This document shows, piece after piece, positions 26,258 to 34,559 of a stretch of DNA of 64,000 nt; the first letter of the stretch is position 1; each line of letters starts with the position of its first letter. Source of the stretch: Rhizobium terrae (GTDB lineage Bacteria; Pseudomonadota; Alphaproteobacteria; Rhizobiales; Rhizobiaceae); NCBI RefSeq assembly GCF_003425685.1, contig NZ_QJKM01000016.1, positions 62,001 through 126,000 on the forward strand, given 5' to 3'. The position numbers and the translations under genes were made by a program. Below the pieces are notes generated by a model. The model worked only from the letters and a program-made list of their open reading frames with translations, did no database searches and was not told where the DNA came from.

Positions 26258-26493
26258 AAGAAGGCCGGCATCGATAAGACACCATCGGTTAACCGAGCCA
26301 ACGCCGATGATCTTGATGATACTGGTCGAGCAGCTCCGCCCCGTCTACGAACGTGTGGATAGCGGAAGCATTCTTTGATCCGGCGTCGGCTCGAACTGCC
26401 GCGTTCCGGGCCTAAAGCTTCCCGCCCATTTTCGAGCGCGACAAGACTTCCGCTTGACAGGGGAGGCAGTCTGTTGGAAATCTCAGGCCCGCT

Positions 26494-26567
26494 GCGGGTG
26501 TAGCTCAATGGTAGAGCAGCAGCTTCCCAAGCTGAATACGAGGGTTCGATTCCCTTCACCCGCTCCA
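26494..26567 (+). tRNA. tRNA-Gly (CCC anticodon)
   Basis: Acceptor stem GCGGGTG/CACCCGC, D arm, anticodon loop TTCCCAA (anticodon CCC), T arm GGTTCGATTCC and encoded CCA give a 74-nt cloverleaf with one mismatch at the top of the anticodon stem. It marks the left edge of the accessory region with the recombinase remnant; tRNA genes are common integrase targets. Confidence 0.94.
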
Positions 26568-26956
26568 ATTTTTTTCTATAAAGCTTAGATATTGGACATA
26601 ACAAACTGAATCTAAAAGATTTTTTTGAAAATCAAAAGTTCTTTCGGAACCTTAAAGCCAAGAATCGAACTGGTCTGTTAGATTGGAAAGATGAATACTA
26701 TCTTTTTGATAAATATGCATTTTCTTTGATCTGGCGGGAGGCGATTCTATGCCGGTTTCCCGTTGTGTATCATCAACAATGCCCTAGCCTTCCTAAAGAA
26801 GCTGATTTCCAAATTAGAGAAACCAGCGAATGAACTTCGGCTCATAGAATGAGGAGCCGGGGCCGAATCCTTTCAAGAGTTCTCACGAACAGATGAGGAA
26901 ATCATTTCCGCATCTGTTCTCTGTAGCTTGGTGGTTTGTCGTTGGATTGGGCCGAT
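26568..26956. other. AT-rich non-coding region with stem-loop
   Basis: No gene is visible in these 389 bp, which are far more AT-rich than the core. A stem-loop at 26888-26918 has arms AACAGATG and CATCTGTT extended by GGAAA/TTTCC with one internal mismatch. It lies just beyond the recombinase remnant's stop and may be its terminator or a recombination-related structure. Confidence 0.5.
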
Positions 26957-28566
26957 CTACGCCGCCTCCCAAACTTGGTTCAAAATCTTGGCTGCCAGTG
27001 CCGCCTTGTCCTGCGGCAGGAACCGACCATAGTGCTGCTGCACCACATCCGGCGTATCTTGGATTGCGTAGCTTGCCTGCTCATACGACCCAGTCTGTTT
27101 GAGGATATGGGTCGCCAGAATGTCACGTAAGTTATGAGGACCATGCGGCAGCAGGCCCTTGATGGCGCCGCGACCGGTATAGGGATTGTAGATGCCATAC
27201 CGCTGGATCACGGTCCGCCAGGCTTCGTAGAAAGTTGTGGAGTCATACGCCGCATCCAGACTGGTCGTCTTACGGTTTTGACGAACAGCGTGCCGGGATC
27301 TTTTGCTGGGCCGAGCAGGACGCCACGATGGCGATCGATATAGGCTTCGAGGTATTTGTAGAGATCGAGCAAGTCTGGCAGGATGAGCCGGAATGGCTTC
27401 TGTCCGAAGAAGGAAGAACCGGAGTTCTTGAAGGCGACCGACGGGATCAACACCTCCCATCCTTGCTCCCGATCACTCCAGCGCAACTCGCCGCATTTCA
27501 TATCTTGGAGCCGTCGCTCGGATGTCGGGAAATGCCCGCGCGGGCAGACGCGAAGCTGACGAAGATTCTTTTGCCGAAGCCCGAGATGCAGGCCAAGACG
27601 AAGCAGAAGGAAGGATCGAACGGCTTCCGCCGCCGCTCGAGGATAGCGGTCTTTGTCCGGCATGCGGTTCAAAATCTCGTCGGTGATCTTGCGATATTCT
27701 GCCAGAGGACTGTCCGCTTCCAGAACGCACATGATCGGCTCGAAGGGATCGCGATGCACGCGCATGACCCGCTGCACCTCCTTGGATCGATTGGCGGCAT
27801 GCCGGTGAAACGCGTCGCAGGCGCCGTGCCAGTCGCGTATGGCGAATTCGATCTCCTCGGGTGCGATGAGGCCCTCGAGCGGCCTGACATTCTTCAGAAG
27901 CTCCGGGTGCTGCCGGATCCAGCCCACCTCTGCCCGAGTGAGCGCTTGCGCCACCATCAGCATGTCCTCTTCCCATTTGGTGTAGAAGCCACGCCGCTGT
28001 TCCCGCCATTGCAGATACCAGTCCCAGACTCCGGGGAAGATCAGTAGGCCGAATGTCAGGTGGCTGAGTGGGACGCCACGGCCTTTGACGCCGCCGGCGG
28101 GCGAGGCTGCCAGCGCCCCGAACATCAAGCCGAGATGCTCGATCTTCTGCGATGCGGTTTCCTCGCCCCAGACGCCGTTGCGCTGAAAGCCGATCGCAGT
28201 CAGGGTCGAGGTCTTGAACCGGATCAGATCGGCCATTTCCATTGCCAACCGCGGCGGCGCGTCGACGACGCCGGACAGGAGGTCGGGGTCTTCTAGCGTT
28301 TCGGTGGTATTTTTGTTGGCTGTGATTGCCAAGGTGGGCGATCGAGGAGACAGCGGTCCTCCGCCGTAGGTGACACCTGGAAAACGGATAGCATAACGCT
28401 GTTTGGTTGCCGCAGCCTGGTAGCGCCTGTAATCGGTCGAACCGGAGATGATGACCCGGCGCACCCAGTCGAGGATTTCCTCCCGCTTGGTGAACGGCAG
28501 ACTGCTGAAATCGTCCGGAAGGTGCAATGCAATCCTCCGCCTTTCGGCGGGGCTGATATCGCCAAC
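26957..28566 (-). pseudogene. Tyrosine recombinase/integrase, truncated and frameshifted
   Basis: The reading frame from about 28566 to 27270 carries the Arg-I motif (G-L-R-Q-K-N-L-R-Q-L-R). After a one-base frame break near 27270 the next frame carries H-N-L-R-D and the catalytic tyrosine in Q-Q-H-Y-G-R-F. Together they give a tyrosine recombinase catalytic domain (R...H-x-x-R...Y) on a large protein. The 5' part is missing: upstream of about 28566 the DNA belongs to the ATPase of the neighbouring conflict system in another frame. So the gene is doubly damaged, by a deletion junction and a frameshift. It could once have mobilised this region at tRNA-Gly. A sequencing error could explain the frameshift but not the 5' loss. 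Confidence 0.75.
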
Positions 28567-29563
28567 CAGCAATGTCGAGCCGATCACGCTGGATCCTGAT
28601 CGCCGAGCCATAGGATTCGCTGCTTCCAAGAAGGCGCTGAACTTCATTCAGCCTTTGACGTCTCTCACCAAGATCGGCGGCCGCCTGGCGCTCCTCGTTG
28701 CGGAGGGTTTCCAGTTCGTCGAGACTTGGAGCGATGGATTCGAGGGTGGCGAAGGACTCGCGAGTGTTGGCCCCGACGACGCGTCGAAGCATGTCGACGA
28801 CGGACTCCCAGTCCGTCGGAACAACGGTATCGGCGGGGAGAAGTCCCAACTCGATCGCGTTGCGTAACCAGGCCTGCGTCTCGTTCTGCCAAGCCCGTAC
28901 GGCGGACCGTGTCGTATTCAGCGCCGATTCCTTTCGGCGAAGCTCGCGGAGCAGGCGGTCGATTTCCCATCGCGCGGCCAACATCTCCGGCGTCAGGGCT
29001 CCTAGGACATACGGATAGATCGACTTAAGTTTCTCCCGATGTTCCGTGGTGTCTGCATTGAAATACAGGACCATGGGATTGGCGACGATGTATTGAGGTT
29101 GAAAGGTGAATGCAGTGAGGTCTCTGAAACTCACGCGGGCCACGTCGCCCTCCGGAACAAGACCAAGCTGGGAAAGACCGGCGAGGCGGTCCAGCGATTT
29201 CTTAACGAAATCCGCAGTCGTATTCTTCTCAGGCGCCTGTAAGGGGACTTCGATCCGGTCCCCTTCCAGGATAAACATGTCACCGGTCTGGCGGGCGTCT
29301 CCAGGTTCGCGACGAGCAAGAAGTTTCTGCCCTTCGATCGTTTCGATTATCACTCCGAACCATGAGCATGATTCTCGGATGGTACCCACCGGGATGCTGC
29401 ACTTTCCAGAAGCCAAGCAGTAATCGATGATCGGAATGACCGCGGATTTGCCAGTTTTAGATGCTCCGCTGACCACATTCACCATGCCGGGCTCGAAACT
29501 AACCACGCGAGGAGGATGACCGGATCTTGACCACAAAATGAGCTTGAGGATCTGGAAATGCAT
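28567..29563 (-). pseudogene. DUF3732-type ABC ATPase of ABC-3C system, 3' truncated
   Basis: About 332 residues of an SMC/RecN-like ATPase remain. Walker A is G-A-S-K-T-G-K-S-A (about 33-41), then the T-A-F-T-F-Q-P-Q-Y segment and a coiled coil with R-Q-R-L-N-E-V-Q-R-L-L and Q-R-D-R-L-D-I-A-G-W. At that point homology stops and recombinase DNA begins in another frame. Signature and Walker B regions, expected in the missing half, are absent, so ATPase function should be lost. The open frame does run on about 360 codons through the recombinase DNA, predicting a chimeric product. The start at 29563 overlaps the middle-component stop by one base (TGATG). Confidence 0.75.
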
Positions 29564-30051
29564 CAGGGCTCGACCTTTAGGAGGGAAAACACGTTGCCGG
29601 CTGGCAGTCGCGCGCACCAGCGTCCGAGCTTTTCCGCGGACGCCATATGGTGCTTGAGCCGCTCCGGCGGGTTGCGCATGGTGACATCGTTCGCATGCGC
29701 TGCTGCGGCTTCATAATCCACCGCGAGCAGCTTGGTGACGACGGCGGCCGAAATCGACTCCAACGTGAGGCCGCGTAACGCGAGTGCCCGTTCGTGAATA
29801 GAAAATAGCAGCTCCCGTTCTGCTCCAAGTTTTTCAACGAACTTCGCCAGCCCGGAAGATTGATTGGTCGACCGCAACTTCTCCATGGTGATCCGGTGCA
29901 GGATGAGCGGAAGAACAAGAAAGAGCAGTTGCAGGGTGGGCTTGGAGCCAGGTTTTTCTAGCTCGTAGCCTCGGGCAAATCGCCAGATCAGTGTTGCACC
30001 GAAGGCAGGGTTCTGAACCTGCGCCACTGGGGAGAGGACGTGATCGGCCAT
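29563..30051 (-). CDS. ABC-three-component system middle component
   Basis: A 162-residue protein matching the middle component of ABC-3C conflict systems as I recall it: Q-N-P-A-F-G-A-T-L-I-W-R-F-A-R-G-Y near the N-terminus, L-Q-L-L-F-L-V-L-P-L-I-L-H, S-I-H-E-R-A-L-A-L-R-G-L-T-L, and A-E-K-L-G-R-W-C-A-R-L ending in L-L-K-V. It is thought to link the ATPase to the effector. It lies 6 bp after the effector gene and overlaps the ATPase start, so the three form one operon. It appears intact, though its ATPase partner is not. Confidence 0.75.
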   Translation of the reverse strand: MADHVLSPVAQVQNPAFGATLIWRFARGYELEKPGSKPTLQLLFLVLPLILHRITMEKLRSTNQSSGLAKFVEKLGAERELLFSIHERALALRGLTLESISAAVVTKLLAVDYEAAAAHANDVTMRNPPERLKHHMASAEKLGRWCARLPAGNVFSLLKVEP

Positions 30052-30057
30052 CGCTTA

Positions 30058-31224
30058 TCAGTCCACCGGAAACAATGTCGCGAAATCAGGATGCCAACCT
30101 ACTCGCTTGCTGTCGGCGAGATGGTTGAATGCTCCGGCTACGAAATGGCCAGGAAGGGTCTGCCCGTCCAAAGGCACGACTGCGGAGGCGCATTTGCGAT
30201 AGAGAGTCCTGCCGCGTATAGGCTGGCTCGACGTACTTTGGAGATCTTCGATCTCGTCGCGGTTGATCTTGTGTAGCCTGACAAGCTGCTCATCGAACTC
30301 GTCAAAGCTATTTACCAGGATCCTGCCGTCGTCGGCCCATTCCACCTTGTCGATCTGCGTTCGAAGGTAGTCGCTCACAGCGGTGAGCAGCATGTCTTCC
30401 GTTGCTTCGACCGCATAAAGTTGCCTGACGAAAGTTGGCTCGTTGCTGACCGTCGACGCCACGACGTCGTCCGTAGGTGGAGGCGTCTTGGATACGAGCA
30501 GGTTGCCCAGGTCGGACCTTCGTGAAAAGGATTGGAACGATCGTCGAAACTTGGTCGCATCGACTATGGGCGCTTCCCTCGACCGGATGAGATTGTCGAC
30601 CCGATCGCGCGCGATACCGATCGCCGCTGCGGTGAGTTCCTGCAGTGCGGCAGGCGAGGCGCCGGGACGCACGTACTGTCTTACGGCCTCGAGCGATTCG
30701 TCCTCGCTAGAGAATGTGAAGCGGGAGATGATCGATCCGCAGAGAACGTCACCGGCTGCCAAGAATTTGGAGATATGTGGGTGGCAGAGGGCGTCGCTTG
30801 GTGTGCTGTTCGCGAGCTTTTTCAGTCGCACGATCACCGCAGCGACATCGCTGCTATTCTCTGCAGACGACATTTGCTTCACGATGCTCCCTGATTTCGA
30901 AGGAGTCACATAGTAGTGAAAGCTGGTCGACTGAACATCCACAACACCGTCTTTGCAGAGGGTGCTCCAGTTGGCGAATGTCTTCCAGAGATCAACTGAT
31001 CGATCGGCCGCCGGATTTCCGGAAAGCGCGCTTTTACACTGCTCAAGCAGTACGGAGCCGTCGGCACGATGTATCGCGACGTCGTCAAGGTACTCCAGCG
31101 ACACGTGGTCACCGTCCGGGACGCGTAACAGATAGTAAGTGAGGCGGAGCTGTTGGAGCGAAAAGCCCAGATATTGTCCTGCGGCACTTGTCTTGAGCGG
31201 CTTATCGAGTTCGACGACAGTCAT
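30058..31224 (-). CDS. ABC-3C effector with nuclease-like N-terminal domain
   Basis: A 388-residue protein, first gene of the ABC-3C operon. The N-terminus (A-A-G-Q-Y-L-G-F-S-L-Q-Q-L-R, then V-S-L-E-Y-L-D-D-V-A with E44 and D47/D48, then L-L-E-Q-C-K with E61 and K64) matches the restriction-endonuclease-like fold with an E-x-x-K-type active site seen in Cap4/DUF4297-like nucleases. The remaining 300 residues would be the component-specific C-terminal domain. With the ATPase truncated, an intact effector may be inactive or a residual. Assignment is by motif and gene order. Confidence 0.65.
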   Translation of the reverse strand: MTVVELDKPLKTSAAGQYLGFSLQQLRLTYYLLRVPDGDHVSLEYLDDVAIHRADGSVLLEQCKSALSGNPAADRSVDLWKTFANWSTLCKDGVVDVQSTSFHYYVTPSKSGSIVKQMSSAENSSDVAAVIVRLKKLANSTPSDALCHPHISKFLAAGDVLCGSIISRFTFSSEDESLEAVRQYVRPGASPAALQELTAAAIGIARDRVDNLIRSREAPIVDATKFRRSFQSFSRRSDLGNLLVSKTPPPTDDVVASTVSNEPTFVRQLYAVEATEDMLLTAVSDYLRTQIDKVEWADDGRILVNSFDEFDEQLVRLHKINRDEIEDLQSTSSQPIRGRTLYRKCASAVVPLDGQTLPGHFVAGAFNHLADSKRVGWHPDFATLFPVD

Positions 31225-31464
31225 TTTTCCAAGTTAAGCGATTTTATTTGACGTAGCCAAGAATGTAACTCTGGGTTATCTAAAATTGAAAGTGCTGATT
31301 TCTTTCGCGCGCAGAATGTCCACCGGATTTCAATGTGATCTTGAGCTTCGGGAGCGATCACCAAACCCGCCGTGCGTTTGTTGAGGAAGGTTAGACTTAA
31401 CTAAACAAGGGAAAGATCAATATCTGGCGATGCGGTTCCCCTGAGGTGCTGGTCTCGGTTGTGA

Positions 31465-31555
31465 GTTATAAGGTTTTATCGATTTTCTTATAATAATTTC
31501 CTTGTCTGCTAACGGGAGAATGCGTTATAAGAAATATGCGTAAATCTTATAACGC
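31465..31555 (+). promoter_or_regulatory. Two tandem inverted repeats (operator) before nucleotidyltransferase
   Basis: The proximal dyad has perfect 11-bp arms GCGTTATAAGA (31522-31532) and TCTTATAACGC (31545-31555), 12-bp spacer. A second dyad with TTATAAG (31466-31472) and CTTATAA (31487-31493) lies 59 bp upstream. The proximal one ends 8 bp before the ATG at 31564, over the expected ribosome-binding site. This is the arrangement expected for an autorepressed operon. Confidence 0.75.
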
Positions 31556-31563
31556 GGTGCCCG

Positions 31564-32670
31564 ATGAAAATAATCGACCTTGTTTACCGAACGATGTTTG
31601 CCGAACTGGTGCAACGGAGCCTTGATGCATCGTTCGAGACCGATTTCTCGACCGCGGGCAATTTTGTCCGGGTGCCTGTGAAGGGGCGGGATTACTGGTA
31701 TTTCGAGGAAACCCAACCGAACAAGACGCGGAAATATGTCGGCCCGGCTGATGATCCCGAGATTGCCGGCAGGGTAGCTGCTTTCAAGGAGATCAAGGAA
31801 GACCTGCGCGGGCGGCGGAAGCTGGTGTCCACCCTGACACGGGAAGCCGGGCTGATAGCGCCCGATCGTTTTACAGGCGATATCGTGGAAGCGATCGGCA
31901 ATGCGGGCATCTTCCGTCTGAGGGGCGTTCTCGTCGGAACGGTCGCCTTCCAAGCCTATGCCGGTTATCTCGGTATCAGATTGCCGGGCGCCTCGCTGCA
32001 GACGGGCGATGCGGATTTCGCCCAGCATTATTCCATATCCTCATCTGTTGAAGACAGCCTTCCCCCCATACTCGAAATTCTCAAAGGCGTTGACCCGACT
32101 TTTCGGGCAATTCCCCATCGGTCCGATCCCGCACGCGTCACGCAGTTCGAGAACGCCGCGAGATACAAGGTTGAGTTCCTGACTCCGAACCGGGGATCCG
32201 ATGACTATGCCGATCATGCGAGCCCGATGCCGTCTCTCGGCGGTGCATCTGCGCAGCCGCTGCGTTTTCTGGATTTCCTGATCCATGAGCCCATACGCAC
32301 AGTGATGCTGCATCGGTCCGGGGTATCCGTGACAGTGCCGTCGCCCGAGCGTTATGCCGTCCACAAACTGATCGTCGCCTCGCGTCGTCAGTCCGATGCG
32401 AACGGTATTTCCAAACGCGAGAAGGACGTCCATCAGGCAAGCCTCCTGATCGAGGCGTTGAAGATCACGCGTCGTCAGGATGAACTTGCTGAAGTTTTCG
32501 CGGAAGCCTGGAACAGAGGGCCGCAGTGGCGAGGGGCGATTGAAAAAGGTCTCGATCTTATACCGGACAAGCAGCGTATGGCGACCGATATGATATTGAA
32601 GGAAGCCTTGATATCAATCGGTGAGAAACTTGATGGGTTTACAGATGTTGGATCAGGTTTGGCCGGTTAA
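31564..32670 (+). CDS. GSU2403-family nucleotidyltransferase-fold protein
   Basis: A 368-residue protein. The region R-G-V-L-V-G-T-V-A-F-Q-A-Y-A-G-Y-L-G followed by T-G-D-A-D-F-A is the NTP_transf_8 (PF12281) nucleotidyltransferase core: G-T-x-A(F) then the D-x-D metal ligands. A helical C-terminal part with Y-A-V-H-K-L-I-V-A-S-R-R and a K-D-x-x-Q-A-S-x-L motif completes the family. The substrate of these proteins is unknown to me; relatives of this fold include toxins that modify tRNA. The gene sits behind two tandem operators and ahead of two HTH genes, in an accessory region. Confidence 0.8.
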   Translation: MKIIDLVYRTMFAELVQRSLDASFETDFSTAGNFVRVPVKGRDYWYFEETQPNKTRKYVGPADDPEIAGRVAAFKEIKEDLRGRRKLVSTLTREAGLIAPDRFTGDIVEAIGNAGIFRLRGVLVGTVAFQAYAGYLGIRLPGASLQTGDADFAQHYSISSSVEDSLPPILEILKGVDPTFRAIPHRSDPARVTQFENAARYKVEFLTPNRGSDDYADHASPMPSLGGASAQPLRFLDFLIHEPIRTVMLHRSGVSVTVPSPERYAVHKLIVASRRQSDANGISKREKDVHQASLLIEALKITRRQDELAEVFAEAWNRGPQWRGAIEKGLDLIPDKQRMATDMILKEALISIGEKLDGFTDVGSGLAG

Positions 32671-32782
32671 TTTCATAAAGGGGAACGGTAAGCGAGGAGT
32701 CCAGCACATACGGCCTTAGGCTGTCTTAGAGGGAATGTTCAGATTCAGCAGCAGATGTCATCTGCCTGCATAAATTGTCGCT

Positions 32783-33397
32783 ATGGTGACGAAGTCTCTG
32801 TGCAGGACGAATGGTATGCTGCTTTCCTTGGCCCAACGCCGTGGTCTTGACGGCAAGGATACAATTTTCCGGCACATCGAGCGGACCGGCTTTACGATTG
32901 CCGGTGCGCCGATATGGACATCCGCAGAACTGGGCATTTTGCAGCGTCTTTACCCTGATCTGGATGCGGTTGCCCGGGCATTGCCACAACGCACGCCGAC
33001 GGCCATCACGCACAAGGCGCGGCAAATAGGTCTGGTTCCTCCATTGCGTATTTGGTCGGCCAGCGATGCGCAGAAATTGCGGAAGCCATATGTTGCCGGG
33101 GTGCCTATAGACACGCTGTCAGAAATGTTTCCGAGGAAGAGCAAGCGGCAGATATGGCACACGGCGAACAGCATGGGGTATCGCCGTCCTCGTCGGGCTC
33201 CGAAGATCACCGGGATGCCTTTGGTGGATAGTATTCGCCGCCGCGCCTTTGATCTTCATATCACGATGACCGAACTCGATGCTATCGTTGGAAAGGTGCA
33301 GTACTTTGTCTGTCCCCGCCACGTTGACTGGGGCGCATTACAGCGTGCGATGGAATTTCTGGGTGGTCGGCCTATGGTCTGCTGGCGGGAGAGATGA
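32783..33397 (+). CDS. Myb/GcrA-like HTH protein, paralog A
   Basis: A 204-residue protein of no named family I recognise. Two Myb/SANT or GcrA-like helix-turn-helix repeats are visible: I-W-T-S-A-E-L-G-I-L-Q-R-L-Y-P (about 43-57) through A-I-T-H-K-A-R-Q-I-G-L, and I-W-S-A-S-D-A-Q-K-L-R through Q-I-W-H-T-A-N-S-M-G-Y. A C-terminal part has M-P-L-V-D-S-I-R-R-R-A and T-M-T-E-L-D. The next protein shares the whole layout, so the pair arose by duplication. Its stop overlaps the next start (ATGA at 33394). Likely DNA-binding; role in the unit is inferred. Confidence 0.65.
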   Translation: MVTKSLCRTNGMLLSLAQRRGLDGKDTIFRHIERTGFTIAGAPIWTSAELGILQRLYPDLDAVARALPQRTPTAITHKARQIGLVPPLRIWSASDAQKLRKPYVAGVPIDTLSEMFPRKSKRQIWHTANSMGYRRPRRAPKITGMPLVDSIRRRAFDLHITMTELDAIVGKVQYFVCPRHVDWGALQRAMEFLGGRPMVCWRER

Positions 33398-33933
33398 AAA
33401 ATGGAAAATCACACCGGAGCGTGAGCCAGGTTATGGCATTGCCATGGACGTCCTTGGAAGACGATCAAGTCCGGGCAGGCTATCCCTCTTATGACCTTCT
33501 GCAAAAGAACCTGCCGCATCGCAGCCTTTCGGCCTTGAAGCATCGGGTACGTGTTCTGGGTATCGTACGGCGTCGCCATGTTTGGACCAATCAGGAAGTT
33601 CGACGCGTTCATGCCGCGTTTGAAGCCAATCTGTCCGCTGCGGAATTACTGGCTTTGTTTCCGAGCCTGACCCTGTGCCAGATCAAAAGCAAGGCCGGAC
33701 ACGTGAAGGCCGCCAGACGCAAGGTACGATTGGTGCCATTCGGTATTCCCGTATTGGACGCTATTCGCTCGCGGGTACAAAATGAGGACATGTCTCTTGC
33801 CGAATTGGACCGTCGCGCCAAGACGGGACGCTTCTTTCAGAAGTCATGCCGGAAGCAGAATTTACGCTACATTGTTCGCGCAGCCGGTGTCCTTGGTGGT
33901 GATGTAGAGATTGAATGGCCTGACGAGGAATGA
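33394..33933 (+). CDS. Myb/GcrA-like HTH protein, paralog B
   Basis: A 179-residue paralog of the preceding protein. P-W-T-S-L-E-D-D-Q-V-R-A-G-Y-P with A-L-K-H-R-V-R-V-L-G-I forms the first HTH, and V-W-T-N-Q-E-V-R-R-V-H with Q-I-K-S-K-A-G-H-V-K the second. I-P-V-L-D-A-I-R-S-R-V and S-L-A-E-L-D-R-R-A match the C-terminal domain of paralog A. The ATGA overlap indicates coupled translation and probably a fixed ratio of the two products. It lacks the longer N-terminus of A. A heterodimeric DNA-binding or antitoxin role is possible but unproven. Confidence 0.65.
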   Translation: MKNGKSHRSVSQVMALPWTSLEDDQVRAGYPSYDLLQKNLPHRSLSALKHRVRVLGIVRRRHVWTNQEVRRVHAAFEANLSAAELLALFPSLTLCQIKSKAGHVKAARRKVRLVPFGIPVLDAIRSRVQNEDMSLAELDRRAKTGRFFQKSCRKQNLRYIVRAAGVLGGDVEIEWPDEE

Positions 33934-34075
33934 CCAGGAAGAACGAGCCAAGATGTCGTCGGATGTCCATGCCTTGCTTATGGTAAGAGACTTTGACAGA
34001 TGTTAGCAGAACAAGGTGGACAAAAATGCTATTGGAACGCTTGTCAACGGGAAGAAACAAGTCCAGAATTAAGTC

Positions 34076-34102
34076 CATTCCTGCCGAGTGGCGGCAGGAA
34101 AT
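34076..34102. terminator. Inverted repeat after HTH paralog B
   Basis: Arms cattcctgcc and ggcaggaaatg (one extra base in the second) around a 6-base loop form a strong hairpin about 140 bp after the paralog B stop. No T-run follows. It lies near the likely right end of the accessory region. Confidence 0.35.
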
Positions 34103-34145
34103 GCTTTGACAGACAATGAGTTACGGGCTCGATGTGAAGATCGCT

Positions 34146-34155
34146 ACCCGCTCCA
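34146..34155. repeat. Short repeat of tRNA-Gly 3' end (candidate right boundary)
   Basis: The 10 bases acccgctcca repeat the last ten bases of the tRNA-Gly gene (26558-26567) in the same orientation. It lies 14 bp before the first core-like gene to the right (34169). Ten bases is short, so coincidence remains possible. Confidence 0.35.
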
Positions 34156-34168
34156 TGTCTACATCGGA

Positions 34169-34438
34169 TCACATCAGTCTGCCCCATGCGGGGTTCCATT
34201 CCACGCCCTCCGAAAGCTCGACGAAGATGGGCGGCTTGTCCGGGCCGCGGTTCTTGTTCTCGGCCATGCGGAATGCCGTGTCCGGCTCCATCTCTTCGCC
34301 CGGGAAGATCGCATCGTCTTCCGCTTCATCCGCGACCTTGCGGATGAAGCCGCGGATTTCGTCGCCGGAATGGTAGAACTTGATGATCAGGGCGCCGGCA
34401 GCGGGCACTCCGCCCTGATAGCGGCGATAGGTATGCAT
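34169..34438 (-). CDS. Small conserved protein, unknown function
   Basis: An 89-residue acidic protein (M-H-T-Y-R-R-Y-Q-G-G-V-P-A-A-G-A-L-I-I-K-F-Y start) with E-A-E-D-D-A-I-F-P-G-E-E in the middle and a tryptophan-containing end (W-N-P-A-W-G). I recognise no domain. The start at 34438 is preceded by GGAGGAAACGC, a strong ribosome-binding site. Composition is core-like, so it probably marks the resumption of the chromosomal backbone. Confidence 0.65.
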   Translation of the reverse strand: MHTYRRYQGGVPAAGALIIKFYHSGDEIRGFIRKVADEAEDDAIFPGEEMEPDTAFRMAENKNRGPDKPPIFVELSEGVEWNPAWGRLM

Positions 34439-34559
34439 TGCGTTTCCTCCGTTGTCGCACTCTCTACCTGACAATCGCGGGCGGGAAATGTTCCGGCGTT
34501 TCGAAACAGGAAGGGCGGCCGACGGCCGCCCTCGATCATGTTGCCGGGTGAGGCAGGGC

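Noticed and set aside
27473..28566. A continuous 700-residue ATPase protein
   Set aside because: Only the first part resembles the ATPase family; the remainder is an out-of-frame reading of recombinase DNA.
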